Of a stretch of DNA of 64,000 nt, positions 48,805 to 57,417 are shown piece after piece. Position 1 is the first letter of the stretch; every line of letters starts with the position of its first letter. Source of the DNA: Pseudomonas mangrovi (GTDB lineage Bacteria; Pseudomonadota; Gammaproteobacteria; Pseudomonadales; Pseudomonadaceae); contig NZ_QASN01000002.1 in NCBI RefSeq assembly GCF_003052585.1, positions 434,001 through 498,000 on the forward strand. Reading direction: 5' to 3'. The position numbers and the translations under genes were made by a program. The notes under the pieces are model-generated. The model saw only the letters and a list, made by a program, of their open reading frames with translations, made no database searches and was not told where the DNA came from.

Positions 48805-49607
48805 GCACCCTGCACGAACTGCATCGCCCGCTCGGCAGCACCGGCCTGAACGTCTCGCCGCTGGGTCTGGGCACGGTCAAACTGGGCCGCGACCAAGGCG
48901 TGAAGTACCCCAGCGGCTTTCGCATCCCGGATGACACCGCCGCCCGCGCCCTGCTGGTCCAGGCCCGCGAGCTGGGCATCAACCTGATCGACACCGCGCC
49001 GGCCTACGGTGTCAGCGAGGAACGCCTCGGCCCGCTGCTGCGCGGTCAGCGCGAGCAGTGGGTGATCGTCAGCAAGGTCGGCGAGGAGTTCGAGGGCGGC
49101 CAGTCGCGTTTCGACTTCTCGCCGGCGCACACGCGCTTCTCGGTGGAGCGCAGCCTGCGCCGGTTGCAGACCGACTGCATCGACCTGGTGCTGGTGCATT
49201 CCGATGGCAACGATGTCGCCATCCTGCGTGACAGCGGCGTCTACCAGACCCTCGCCGAGCTCAAGCGCGAGGGCAAGCTGCGCGCCTTCGGCTTCTCTGG
49301 GAAGACTGTCGAAGGCGGCCTGCTGGCACTGCAAGACGGCGATTGCGCGATGGTGACCTTCAATCTGAACGAACAGGGCGAGCGGCCGGTGATCGACTAT
49401 GCTGCCTGTCACGCCAAGGGCATCCTGGTGAAGAAGGCACTGGCCAGCGGCCATGCCTGCCTCGCCGGCGAAGACCCGATACGCGCCAGTTTCGAGCTGC
49501 TGTTCGCACAGCCAGGCGTCACCAGTGCGATTGTCGGAACCATCAATCCGCAGCACCTGTCAGACAACGTCGCCACCGCAGCAGCCGTGCTCCGCCAACG
49601 CCCCTAG
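48801..49607 (+). CDS. Aldo/keto reductase family protein
   Basis: This 268-residue protein starts MSTLHELHRPLGSTGLNVSPLGLGTVKLGR. The catalytic tetrad residues are seen as NLIDTAPAYGVSEERLG (Asp, Tyr), WVIVSKVG (Lys) and LVLVHSDG (His). The NADPH site is near IVGTINPQHLSDNVA. Substrate unknown. It overlaps the FAD oxidoreductase gene (ATGA), so the two oxidoreductases are co-translated and probably act on the same compound or pathway. Confidence 0.88.
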   Translation: MSTLHELHRPLGSTGLNVSPLGLGTVKLGRDQGVKYPSGFRIPDDTAARALLVQARELGINLIDTAPAYGVSEERLGPLLRGQREQWVIVSKVGEEFEGGQSRFDFSPAHTRFSVERSLRRLQTDCIDLVLVHSDGNDVAILRDSGVYQTLAELKREGKLRAFGFSGKTVEGGLLALQDGDCAMVTFNLNEQGERPVIDYAACHAKGILVKKALASGHACLAGEDPIRASFELLFAQPGVTSAIVGTINPQHLSDNVATAAAVLRQRP

Positions 49608-49701
49608 GGAATCAGCGCCACCGGGTCGAAGAGTCGATCCAGTGTCCCCGTCCCCGCCAGGTGCTGGCGGCGCGGCCGCCTCACAACAAGGAGGACCGCC
49701 A

Positions 49702-50601
49702 ATGACGCGCATCCTGGCACGCAAGGACCCCGGCAGCTTCAAGACCCTGCCCCTGCAGATCGATGCCAACGCCGACATGCTCAGCTATCGCAGCCTGGGC
49801 CTGCCGTTGAACTTCACCCAGATGCTCGAGCGGCGCCGCCCGATCGAGGTCGATGACAGCGAACGCTTCAGCGTGCAGCTGGCCAACCTGGGCGTCTCCG
49901 TACGCCTGACCCTGAAATGGCAGAACCGCGACTACTGGGTGCTGGTGCGCCAGCGCCGCGAGGACCGCGGCGACGTGGTCCTCAAGCTGATATCAGGCTA
50001 CGTGCCGGCGCACGAGCTGAATCTGCCGCTACTGACCGCCATCCATGAAGTCGCCGAAGAATGCCTGCTGGAAACCCCGGAAGGCTGGCTGCCCGGTCGC
50101 TATGGCCATACCTGGCTGCCGACGCCCTACCAGAGCATCCTGCGCTACCGGCAGACCTGCGAGTTCAAACTGTCACCGCTGTCGGGCTCGGCACGCAGCG
50201 TGCGTTGCGGCGAGATGGGCCTGATCGAGCGCCCGCGCGCCTACGTCCACCTGCCCACCGCCTCCCTGCAACTGGTCTACGACCTGACCCTGCAGCTGCC
50301 CCAGGACGTCCGCCAGCTGAGCCTGTTCCATGTCGACGAACGTCTGGTCGACGGACAACTGGTGGCGGCGCTCGAACGCCAGCGGCCGGACGTCTATCTG
50401 TTGCCGCTGAACGGCGGTGCTCCCGGCGATCAGCTGTTTCAATTGCGCCGCGGCGAGCTGCTGCCGACCTCGACCCGCGGCATCTGGCTGTCGGAAAGCT
50501 TCGCCGAGCAGGACGGCTGGCTGGTCCGTGCCGAACGCATCCGCTGGCAGGACTGGCAGACACGCTTGCGCGCAGCCGAGCAGGCGCGTCTGGCGTCCTG
50601 A
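49702..50601 (+). CDS. Nudix-like hypothetical protein
   Basis: This 299-residue protein begins MTRILARKDPGSFKTLPLQID with a strong AAGGAGG upstream. The segment GYVPAHELNLPLLTAIHEVA then EECLL follows the Nudix box layout G-x5-E ... REVxEE-G with a two-residue insertion, His for Arg and Leu for Gly. Hydrolase activity is therefore uncertain. The C-terminal 130 residues are Leu-rich and unassigned. A gene in this place, next to the aldo/keto reductase, is conserved in pseudomonads, but I know of no function. Confidence 0.7.
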   Translation: MTRILARKDPGSFKTLPLQIDANADMLSYRSLGLPLNFTQMLERRRPIEVDDSERFSVQLANLGVSVRLTLKWQNRDYWVLVRQRREDRGDVVLKLISGYVPAHELNLPLLTAIHEVAEECLLETPEGWLPGRYGHTWLPTPYQSILRYRQTCEFKLSPLSGSARSVRCGEMGLIERPRAYVHLPTASLQLVYDLTLQLPQDVRQLSLFHVDERLVDGQLVAALERQRPDVYLLPLNGGAPGDQLFQLRRGELLPTSTRGIWLSESFAEQDGWLVRAERIRWQDWQTRLRAAEQARLAS

Positions 50602-50630
50602 GCGGCTGAGTCTGCGACGAGGGTCCGTCG

Positions 50631-50654
50631 GGTGGATGGCCGCAGCCATCCACC
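50631..50654. repeat. Perfect palindromic hairpin after the Nudix-like gene
   Basis: GGTGGATGGC-CGCA-GCCATCCACC is a perfect 10-bp stem between two convergent genes, the same GGTGGAT-core layout as the family 1 copies but with a different inner stem. No T-tract follows. Confidence 0.7.
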
Positions 50655-50714
50655 ACACCCTGCGCGCAACCTTCTCCCCGCCAAGCGATGGCAGCGCAAT
50701 AAGCCCCGGAGCCA

Positions 50715-52658
50715 TCAGTGCGCCGGTGCGAACACCTCGCGGAACATCAGCACCAGGCGGCGATTGCCGAACTCACTGAAGTGATCGCCGTCGCGGTACA
50801 GCGGCCGGTTGCCCTCGGTGCTCTGGCAGGTGCCTTCCGCGCACAGGTACGGCAACGGATCAAGGATGCGCGCGCCGCAACGCTCGACCACCTCGTCCTG
50901 CATGGCCCAGACGAAACCCTGGCGACGGTGGTAGTCGGCCAGCGGCAGGCTGAAGTGGCGCTCCTGCCCCAGCAGCATGGCGCGGCCCAGACGGGTGGGC
51001 ACATCCACGGCCATCTCCGGCGTCGGCCGCACCAGATACAGCGGCCGGTGTTCAGCCAGGCTGCACATGGTGGCAATGTAGTGCTGACGGAACTCCGCCA
51101 GGTAGTCCGCGCTGTTCTGCGCATGCGGCTCGCCGAAATGGAAGCGCGGCTTCATCTCGCCCGGCTCTCCGCCATTCAGGTATTCCGCGGTGCGCCCCAT
51201 CATCACCATGGGCACACCCGCCGGCAGCCCGGCATGCTCCTGCTGCAGCGCTTCGTTGAGCTCTTCGCAGTAGGCCTTGCCTTCGTTGCTACGCAGGCCG
51301 AAGGCGATCGGACAGCCGCTGCCGCCACGGAACAGGATGCCGCCCTCGCCACCCGGCAGAGCCGCCTGCAGCGCAGTGACCACCGCGTCGGCGTGGCTGT
51401 CGCCGATGATGATCGCGCGCACCGGCTCTGCGCCGTAGATGCACGAGGCCTCGGGATCGAGACATTCCTTCAGCCGCGGGTTGTGGCTGTTGCGCTCGGC
51501 CTCGATCAGCGCCACCGCCTCGGGCAGACGATTGGGAAAGCCGCTGCGGCGGACCTGCTGGGCAACGATGGCGACCAGCGCCAGCACGATGACCAGCACC
51601 AGCCCGGCTTGCCAGGCGCGCAGCTTCACCAGGCCACGCTGCGCCGGCACTTCGACCAGGGTGTAGGAGAGATGGCCAAGCAGTAGCGAGGCGACCACCG
51701 CGACCGAAACCCACAGCGGATCGTCGAGCCGCTCCAGGTAGGCCAGCGCCACTACCAGCGGCCAGTGCCACAGGTAGATCGAATAGGAACGCGTACCCAG
51801 CCACTGTGCTGGCAGGCTGGCGGTCCACAACGACCGCTCGCGCGCCGCCAGCAGCACCAGCGCGGCGCCGGCCACCGGCAGAATCGCGCGCCAGCCCGGC
51901 CACAGGCTCTGCTTGTCGAGCAGCAGCACCGTGCCGATGATCAGGCCGAAGCCGAGCAGTTCGAGCACCTGGCGCACGCCACTGGACCAGCCGCGGCGGC
52001 CCACCAGGAACACCAGCGCGCCGGCAAGCATCTCCCAGGCGCGGGTCTGGATCATGTAGAACGCTTCGCTCGGGTTCACCTGGGTCCGCCACAGGCACAG
52101 GCCCAGAGACACCGCGAAGAGCGCCCCGAGCAGAATGACGACAGTGCGCCGGCCGGGCAGGAATCTGGCTGCCAGCATCAGCACCAGCGGCAGGATCAGG
52201 TAGAACTGCCATTCGACCGAGAGCGACCAGGTGTGCAGCAGCCATTTCTCCTGCGAGGCGACGTCGAAATAGCCCGACTCGTCGAAATAGCGCAGGTTGG
52301 AGCTGAAGGTCAGGCTCTCGCGAGCGTGCTTGCCGAGCTGCTTGTACTCCTCCGGCATCAGGAAGAACCAGCCGAAGGCCAGTGCCACCAGGCACAGCAC
52401 CAGCAGTGCCGGCCAGATACGCCGGGCCCGCGCCAGGTAGAAGCGCCAGACCGAGAAGCTGTCGCGCTCGATGCCGCCGAGGATGATCCCGCACATCAGG
52501 TAGCCGGAGATGACGAAGAACACGTCCACCCCGGCAAATCCACCGCCGATGCCAGCGACGCCGAAGTGGTAGAGCACCACCGCCATTACCGCCCACGCGC
52601 GCAGCCCGTTGATGTCCAGCCGAAATTCGCGCGCGTCGGCGCCTGCTGCTCCGCTCAC
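50715..52658 (-). CDS. OafA/YrhL-type acyltransferase with C-terminal SGNH hydrolase-like domain
   Basis: This 647-residue protein has an Acyltransferase_3 region (about 1-350, roughly ten membrane helices) beginning RLDINGLRAWAVMAVVLYHFG and including FVISGYLMCGII and LARARRIWPAL. A periplasmic SGNH-like domain follows (about 390-645) with AIIIGDSHADAVV (nucleophile Ser) and DGDHFSEFGNRRL (catalytic Asp/His). Such fusions O-acetylate LPS or other surface glycans. The acceptor is unknown. It lies next to a left-handed beta-helix acyltransferase and hldE. Confidence 0.88.
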   Translation of the reverse strand: MSGAAGADAREFRLDINGLRAWAVMAVVLYHFGVAGIGGGFAGVDVFFVISGYLMCGIILGGIERDSFSVWRFYLARARRIWPALLVLCLVALAFGWFFLMPEEYKQLGKHARESLTFSSNLRYFDESGYFDVASQEKWLLHTWSLSVEWQFYLILPLVLMLAARFLPGRRTVVILLGALFAVSLGLCLWRTQVNPSEAFYMIQTRAWEMLAGALVFLVGRRGWSSGVRQVLELLGFGLIIGTVLLLDKQSLWPGWRAILPVAGAALVLLAARERSLWTASLPAQWLGTRSYSIYLWHWPLVVALAYLERLDDPLWVSVAVVASLLLGHLSYTLVEVPAQRGLVKLRAWQAGLVLVIVLALVAIVAQQVRRSGFPNRLPEAVALIEAERNSHNPRLKECLDPEASCIYGAEPVRAIIIGDSHADAVVTALQAALPGGEGGILFRGGSGCPIAFGLRSNEGKAYCEELNEALQQEHAGLPAGVPMVMMGRTAEYLNGGEPGEMKPRFHFGEPHAQNSADYLAEFRQHYIATMCSLAEHRPLYLVRPTPEMAVDVPTRLGRAMLLGQERHFSLPLADYHRRQGFVWAMQDEVVERCGARILDPLPYLCAEGTCQSTEGNRPLYRDGDHFSEFGNRRLVLMFREVFAPAH

Positions 52659-52763
52659 CTTGTGTCACTCCCCAGCAAAGGCGCTTCGAGGCGCCGTCAT
52701 TCTTGTCGTTCTTCGATCGTTTCGATCTGGCCAGCTGAAGCCGAGCCGGCGCAGGACGTCGTC

Positions 52764-53411
52764 CTATATGAGCTTGCGATCCCAACGGATGCCGCGCTTG
52801 ACGATCTTCGCCGGCACCCCGGCGACCACGCAGCAGCCCTCGTCGAAGGCCTTGGACACCAGCGAACAGGCGCCCACCACGGTTTCCGGATGCAGCACCG
52901 TGCCCTTGAGGATCTGTACGTCACGGCCGATCCACACCCGGTCGGCGATCTTCACGTCACGCGAGGGGTTGATTCGCGCACCGCTGGCCACCTCGATGAT
53001 CGAGTGCTTGTCACCGGTACGGATCAGAATGTCGGTGGAGAGCATGCAGTCTTCGCCGATGTCGATGCTGGCGGCCTCGTCGATCAGCAGATAGGCGCCT
53101 TCCACCGTGGTGTCTGCACCGATGCGAATGTGCTGGCCACGGGTATGCCGCAGATAGATCTTGCCGGAGCTGAAACGGGTGCGAGGACCGATCTCGATCA
53201 GATTGTCCTCGCCATCGAGGCGGATCTCGCAGTGGCTGATCTCGGCACCTTCACCGAGAACCAGGCGATTGTTGCGTCCGCCCAGCTTGATGGTCACCTT
53301 CTTCATCAGGCGTTGCGCGCTGACGGGAATCTCCGCCCGGTTGCCGGCCTTGATCCGGCGACGGTTCTTGTAGATCAGGTCGCGCAGGGCCAGGCGGATT
53401 CGTTCGAACAT
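52764..53411 (-). CDS. Hexapeptide-repeat (left-handed beta-helix) acyltransferase
   Basis: This 215-residue protein begins MFERIRLALRDLIYKNRRR and is made largely of hexad repeats such as LVLGEGAEISHCEI, IEIGPRTRF and VWIGRDVQILKGTVLHPETVVGACSLVSKAF, ending in VVAGVPAKIVKRGIRWDR. This is the acetyltransferase-type LbH fold. Substrate unknown; an envelope sugar is plausible because it lies 3 bp after hldE and is followed by an O-acyltransferase gene. Confidence 0.85.
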   Translation of the reverse strand: MFERIRLALRDLIYKNRRRIKAGNRAEIPVSAQRLMKKVTIKLGGRNNRLVLGEGAEISHCEIRLDGEDNLIEIGPRTRFSSGKIYLRHTRGQHIRIGADTTVEGAYLLIDEAASIDIGEDCMLSTDILIRTGDKHSIIEVASGARINPSRDVKIADRVWIGRDVQILKGTVLHPETVVGACSLVSKAFDEGCCVVAGVPAKIVKRGIRWDRKLI

Positions 53412-53414
53412 GGC

Positions 53415-54839
53415 TCAGTCCCGACCGCGAATCTTTTCGACGATGGCGGTGGTGGAGCTGTTCTCCACCAGGCCGAGCACGCGCACCTCGCCGCCGTAGG
53501 CGCGGACGATGTCGGCGCCGACCACCCCCTCGATACCGTAGTCACCACCCTTGACCAACACGTCGGGCTTGAGCGCCTGCAGCAGGTTCTCCGGGGTGTC
53601 TTCGGCAAAGCCCACCACCCAGTCCACCGCGCCCAGACCCGCGAGCACCGCCATGCGCCGGTCGACGCTGTTGATCGGTCGCCCCGGGCCCTTGAGCCGA
53701 CTGACCGAGCCATCGTCGTTGACCCCGACGATCAGCCGGTCGCCCTGGGCGCGGGCCTGCTCCAGGTAGGTCACATGGCCGGCATGCAGGATGTCGAAGC
53801 AGCCGTTGGTGAAGACGATCTTCTCGCCGTGGGCGCGGGCGTCCTCGATCGCCAGCTGCAGTTGTTCAAGGCTCAGCACACCGCGCTCGGAGCCTTCCTC
53901 GCGCTGTACCGCGCGGCGCAGCTCGGGCGCGCTGATGGCGGCAGTGCCGAGCTTGCCGACCACGATGCCGGCGGCCAGATTGGCCAGCGCCACCGCTTGC
54001 GGCAGCTCCTCGCCGGCAGCCAGCGAGGCGGCCAGGGTGGAGATCACGGTGTCGCCGGCGCCGGTCACGTCGAACACTTCGCGCGCGCGCGCCGGCAGGT
54101 GCAGCGCCGGATGTTCCGGGCGCAGCAGGGTCATGCCGTGCTCGCCACGGGTGACCAGCAGCGCGCCCAGGTCCAGCTCGCGCATCAGCGCCGCACCGCG
54201 GGCAACCAGCTCGGCCTCGTCGGCACAGCGACCGACGATGGTCTCGAATTCGTTGAGGTTGGGGGTGATCAGACTGGCGCCGCGGTAGATGGAAAAATCC
54301 TTGCCCTTGGGATCGGCCAGCACCGGAATGCCGCGCGCCCGCGCTGCCTGGATCAGCACCTGATGGTTCTGCAGCGCGCCCTTGCCGTAGTCCGACAGCA
54401 CCAGCACGCGCACACCGGCAAGCAACCCGTCGACCTCGGCGGCCAGGGCGGCGGCGTCAGTGGCGAAGAGCTCCTCGAAATCCATCCGCAGCAGTTGCTG
54501 ATGACGGCTCATGACCCGCAGCTTGACGATGGTCGGCTGCGACTCGATGCGCTGGAAATGCGCCTCGACCCCGGCGGCAGCCAGGCTGTCGGCCAGGCTT
54601 TCAGCCGCCTCGTCGTCACCGGTGACGCCGACCAGGATTGCCGGCGCGCCGAGGGCGGCAATGTTCAGCGCGACGTTGGCCGCACCACCGGGACGATCCT
54701 CGATCTGCTCGACCTTGACCACCGGTACCGGCGCCTCCGGCGAGATGCGCGAGGTGCCGCCGTGCCAGTAACGGTCGAGCATGACGTCGCCCACCACCAG
54801 AACGGGGGCTTGGTCGTAACGGGGCATGGTCAGTTTCAT
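53415..54839 (-). CDS. hldE: Bifunctional D-beta-heptose-7-phosphate kinase / D-beta-heptose-1-phosphate adenylyltransferase
   Basis: This 474-residue fusion makes the ADP-heptose precursor of the LPS inner core. The N-terminal ribokinase-like kinase (about 1-315) shows GDVMLDRYWHGGTSRISPEAPVPV, PGGAANVALNIAALG and the ATP-site FDVTGAGDTVIS. The C-terminal nucleotidyltransferase (about 340-474) shows FTNGCFDILHAGHVTYLEQAR and VLVKGGDYG. I start at MKLTMPRYDQAPVLVV (54839); MPAGVP upstream is less likely. Confidence 0.96.
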   Translation of the reverse strand: MKLTMPRYDQAPVLVVGDVMLDRYWHGGTSRISPEAPVPVVKVEQIEDRPGGAANVALNIAALGAPAILVGVTGDDEAAESLADSLAAAGVEAHFQRIESQPTIVKLRVMSRHQQLLRMDFEELFATDAAALAAEVDGLLAGVRVLVLSDYGKGALQNHQVLIQAARARGIPVLADPKGKDFSIYRGASLITPNLNEFETIVGRCADEAELVARGAALMRELDLGALLVTRGEHGMTLLRPEHPALHLPARAREVFDVTGAGDTVISTLAASLAAGEELPQAVALANLAAGIVVGKLGTAAISAPELRRAVQREEGSERGVLSLEQLQLAIEDARAHGEKIVFTNGCFDILHAGHVTYLEQARAQGDRLIVGVNDDGSVSRLKGPGRPINSVDRRMAVLAGLGAVDWVVGFAEDTPENLLQALKPDVLVKGGDYGIEGVVGADIVRAYGGEVRVLGLVENSSTTAIVEKIRGRD

Positions 54840-54990
54840 GGGCACTCCGGCGGGCAAAATCGGCGCGGATCATAGCATGGCCACCATGGCGGGCCGTAGG
54901 GCGGCGGCAAGGACCGGCAATCTCCGGCGCAGGCGCGGCGTGGCAGCCCCGGAGGTTCTGAGGGGCGCGGCATGGCGGCCGAGAGATCGC

Positions 54991-55105
54991 CTGTTGGGCC
55001 TTGCGGAGCTCGGCGCCAACCTACACCACACCGCACACACCAACCGGCGTGTAGGTCGACGTATCCACTTGACCGTAGGTTGGGCCGCAAGGCTCGACAC
55101 CAGGC
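54991..55105. repeat. Intergenic palindromic repeat, family 2 copy B
   Basis: Nested arms CCTTGCGG / CCGCAAGG (54999-55006 and 55085-55092) and AACCTAC / GTAGGTT (55018-55024 and 55075-55081) form a long hairpin between hldE and dnpA. The left 34 nt match copy A at 32841 with three differences. The 284-bp gap between these genes holds nothing else that I can support. Confidence 0.75.
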
Positions 55106-55123
55106 GGCGCGCTGCCTCCCCTG

Positions 55124-56518
55124 CTACAACCGGCGCACCCAGAACAGCTCATGTCGGCGCACCGCCTTGCGGAAGAACTCGTCCTCGCCGGTCGCCGGCC
55201 AACTGCGCCCGGCGAGCAGCCGCTGGATCACTCGACGCAGGCGCGCCTTGGTCTGCAGCGGACCCTGCAGATCGTGTTGCATCACCAGTGCCATGGCCTT
55301 GTCCTGCTGCGCGGCCTCATCCAGGACCGGACTCCACAGCTGGTCGGCCGGCAAGGGCTCGATCGCCGGCGGCAGGGCCACTCCACCGCCCGCCGGCCCC
55401 ATCGGCCAGCGGTCGTTGTCAGCCAGGTGGTTGGCATACAGCAGCAGGGTCTGCGGCTGCCAGCTGCTGAGCTCGATGGCCTCCAACAGCGCCTCGGTGC
55501 CGGCGACATGATCGGCATGCGGATCGAGCTGCGGATGTGGGGTCACCACTACCTCGGGGCGGAAATGGTCGAGCAGCGCGGCAAGATCAGCAACCAGATT
55601 GCTCCAGCTCGGCACCCCATCGACATCGCCGGGCAACAGTAGCGGGTTGTGCCGGCGCACCGTGCGAACGTCACTTTCGCCGGACTCGCGGGAGGCAATC
55701 CCCCGCTCTGGTTCGTCACGCATCGCCGGCAGTTGCAGGCAGTAATAGCCAAGTTGCACGCAGCGCGACTGCGGCACGCCGCCCCAGAGCGGGGTGGAGA
55801 GACTGTCCCAGGCCCGCAAGCGGCCTTTAAGGCGCGCCGCGGCAGCGGCGTCCAGTCCCAGACGGCGGTATTTCTGCGCCTCTATCTCGCCCTGGCTGAG
55901 GGTGACTATGCTGGCCTCGCGGGCGCGGCTGTAGAGCCCGAATGCCGCCAGTTCGGCGTCATCGGCATGCGGCGCGACCACCATCAGGCGCTGCTCGGCA
56001 TAGTCGGGATGAGTGAACGCCACCAGGCGTCCCTCGCCACGCAGACGGCAGAAACGCGTACGCAGGCTCAGGTCACCCAGCGCAAGCGTTTCCCCGGCAC
56101 CGGAAAGGTTCAGCCAGCGCACCCCGTCGACTCCACGCTCGAAATCCTGGCGGTCGCCACCGATCCAGACCTGCGGGTCGCGCCAGCGACCCAGCCAGTC
56201 AGCCTGCAGGTGCCATTCCAGCAACAGGGTCTGAGCCTCGCCGAGGTCGCCCTGGACCTGCAGACGCCCCTCGACGCAGTGCACCACGAGCTCACGGGTG
56301 CCCGCGGGAAAGGCATAGCGATAGTCGTCTTTCGGCGAATAGAACAGGTGGTCGGCGAACCACGCTTCGTGAGCCACCCAGCCCAGCACCAGCAGCAGAG
56401 GAACCAGCCACCCGGCGATGAACACTCCGGCCAGGCCGATCAGCAATAAGCCGAGGAGCATGGCAATCCGTTTATTGCGCCGATGCCTGCGCAGCAGCGT
56501 CTGTTTGCGTCCCTGCAT
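55124..56518 (-). CDS. dnpA: PIG-L/LmbE-family de-N-acetylase (DnpA-type)
   Basis: This 464-residue protein starts MQGRKQTLLRRHRRNKR, has two adjacent membrane segments (about 20-50) and carries a C-terminal PIG-L domain. The metal site is VVAPHADDAELAAFG and PHPQLDPHADHVAGTEALLE. In P. aeruginosa the homologue DnpA is linked to fluoroquinolone tolerance and deacetylates an envelope component that I cannot specify. The start at 56518 lies 2 bp after the mig-14-like stop, so both genes share a transcript with msbA. Confidence 0.85.
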   Translation of the reverse strand: MQGRKQTLLRRHRRNKRIAMLLGLLLIGLAGVFIAGWLVPLLLVLGWVAHEAWFADHLFYSPKDDYRYAFPAGTRELVVHCVEGRLQVQGDLGEAQTLLLEWHLQADWLGRWRDPQVWIGGDRQDFERGVDGVRWLNLSGAGETLALGDLSLRTRFCRLRGEGRLVAFTHPDYAEQRLMVVAPHADDAELAAFGLYSRAREASIVTLSQGEIEAQKYRRLGLDAAAAARLKGRLRAWDSLSTPLWGGVPQSRCVQLGYYCLQLPAMRDEPERGIASRESGESDVRTVRRHNPLLLPGDVDGVPSWSNLVADLAALLDHFRPEVVVTPHPQLDPHADHVAGTEALLEAIELSSWQPQTLLLYANHLADNDRWPMGPAGGGVALPPAIEPLPADQLWSPVLDEAAQQDKAMALVMQHDLQGPLQTKARLRRVIQRLLAGRSWPATGEDEFFRKAVRRHELFWVRRL

Positions 56519-56520
56519 GT

Positions 56521-57417
56521 TCACACCCGATAGCTCGGTACCCGATTGCACCAGCGCTCCTTGTATTCGCGATCGGCCCGACCGAATGAATAGCGCAGCG
56601 GCTTGTTCCTGGCTCTGGCTTCTTCCCAGGCCTGCTGGGTATTGACGAAGCTGAGCACGCTGCCGGGGCTGAACTCGCGATTCTGCGGGTCTACCCCGCC
56701 ATTGATGTATTCCAGGCTGACCCAGCCCGGAGATTCGACGCGATAGAGAATCTGGATCGCCACCGGCCTGTCTTCAAGATAGATCAAGGAGCCGGTCATG
56801 AACTCGCGCAGCCGCTCGAACACCTCTTGCAGATGCCCCTCGCCGGCCGCGGCAAAACCCCAGCGACGGCGGAACAGATCGGCATAGATGCCTGCCTGTT
56901 CGGCGGCGCTGAGCTCCAGCATCGGCCGGATCACGCCACCGGCCTCTTCCAGCAGACGCTGCTCGCGACGCTGGTTGTAACGAAACTTCTTGCTGTACTG
57001 CTCCGGCTCCCGAGCCAGTGCCAGCCCCTCCGGCTGCTCCCGCAGGCCTTGCACCTGCGCAACGTTCAACCCGGAGACGTAGCGCGCGCGATGGCGCAGA
57101 CGAACCCTCGCGTCGGCAGCCAGCGGCAGAATGATCTCGGCGTTGCCCAGATCGAAGAGTCCGCGCTTGCCGGTGCTCTTCAGTACCTCCTTGGCCAGCG
57201 CCAGATGGCGCCCCCAGGTGGCGATGGCGCCGCGCAGCTCGCCCTGCTCGATCCAGCCCAGGTAGCGCACCGGAATGTTCGCCAGCGCGGCGAGGCGCTC
57301 GACGACCTGCGGATGAGTCGCCACGCTGCCACCGAAGCGCTGCCAGGCGTCGGCATAGGTCGCCGCGTCGATCTGCGTCCAGCCCCGCTCGCGCCAGCTG
57401 CGCAGCCAGCCCAGCAT
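56521..57417 (-). CDS. Mig-14-like protein (FemAB/GNAT fold)
   Basis: This 298-residue protein starts MLGWLRSWRERGWTQIDAATY. The C-terminal half (YVSGLNVAQVQGLRE, QYSKKFRYNQRREQRLLEEAGG, YLEDRPVAIQILYRV, GSVLSFVNTQQAWEEAR, RYSFGRADREYKERW) has the GNAT/FemAB-like layout of Mig-14, a protein tied to antimicrobial-peptide resistance in Salmonella and P. aeruginosa. The start overlaps the msbA stop by 1 bp (TGATG). Biochemical activity is unknown. Confidence 0.8.
   Translation of the reverse strand: MLGWLRSWRERGWTQIDAATYADAWQRFGGSVATHPQVVERLAALANIPVRYLGWIEQGELRGAIATWGRHLALAKEVLKSTGKRGLFDLGNAEIILPLAADARVRLRHRARYVSGLNVAQVQGLREQPEGLALAREPEQYSKKFRYNQRREQRLLEEAGGVIRPMLELSAAEQAGIYADLFRRRWGFAAAGEGHLQEVFERLREFMTGSLIYLEDRPVAIQILYRVESPGWVSLEYINGGVDPQNREFSPGSVLSFVNTQQAWEEARARNKPLRYSFGRADREYKERWCNRVPSYRV

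Noticed and set aside
51765..54875. A 1036-codon plus-strand open frame across the acyltransferase, beta-helix and hldE genes
   Set aside because: It spans three recognised minus-strand genes and their spacers, and the translation is His/Gln/Gly-rich antisense of known proteins.
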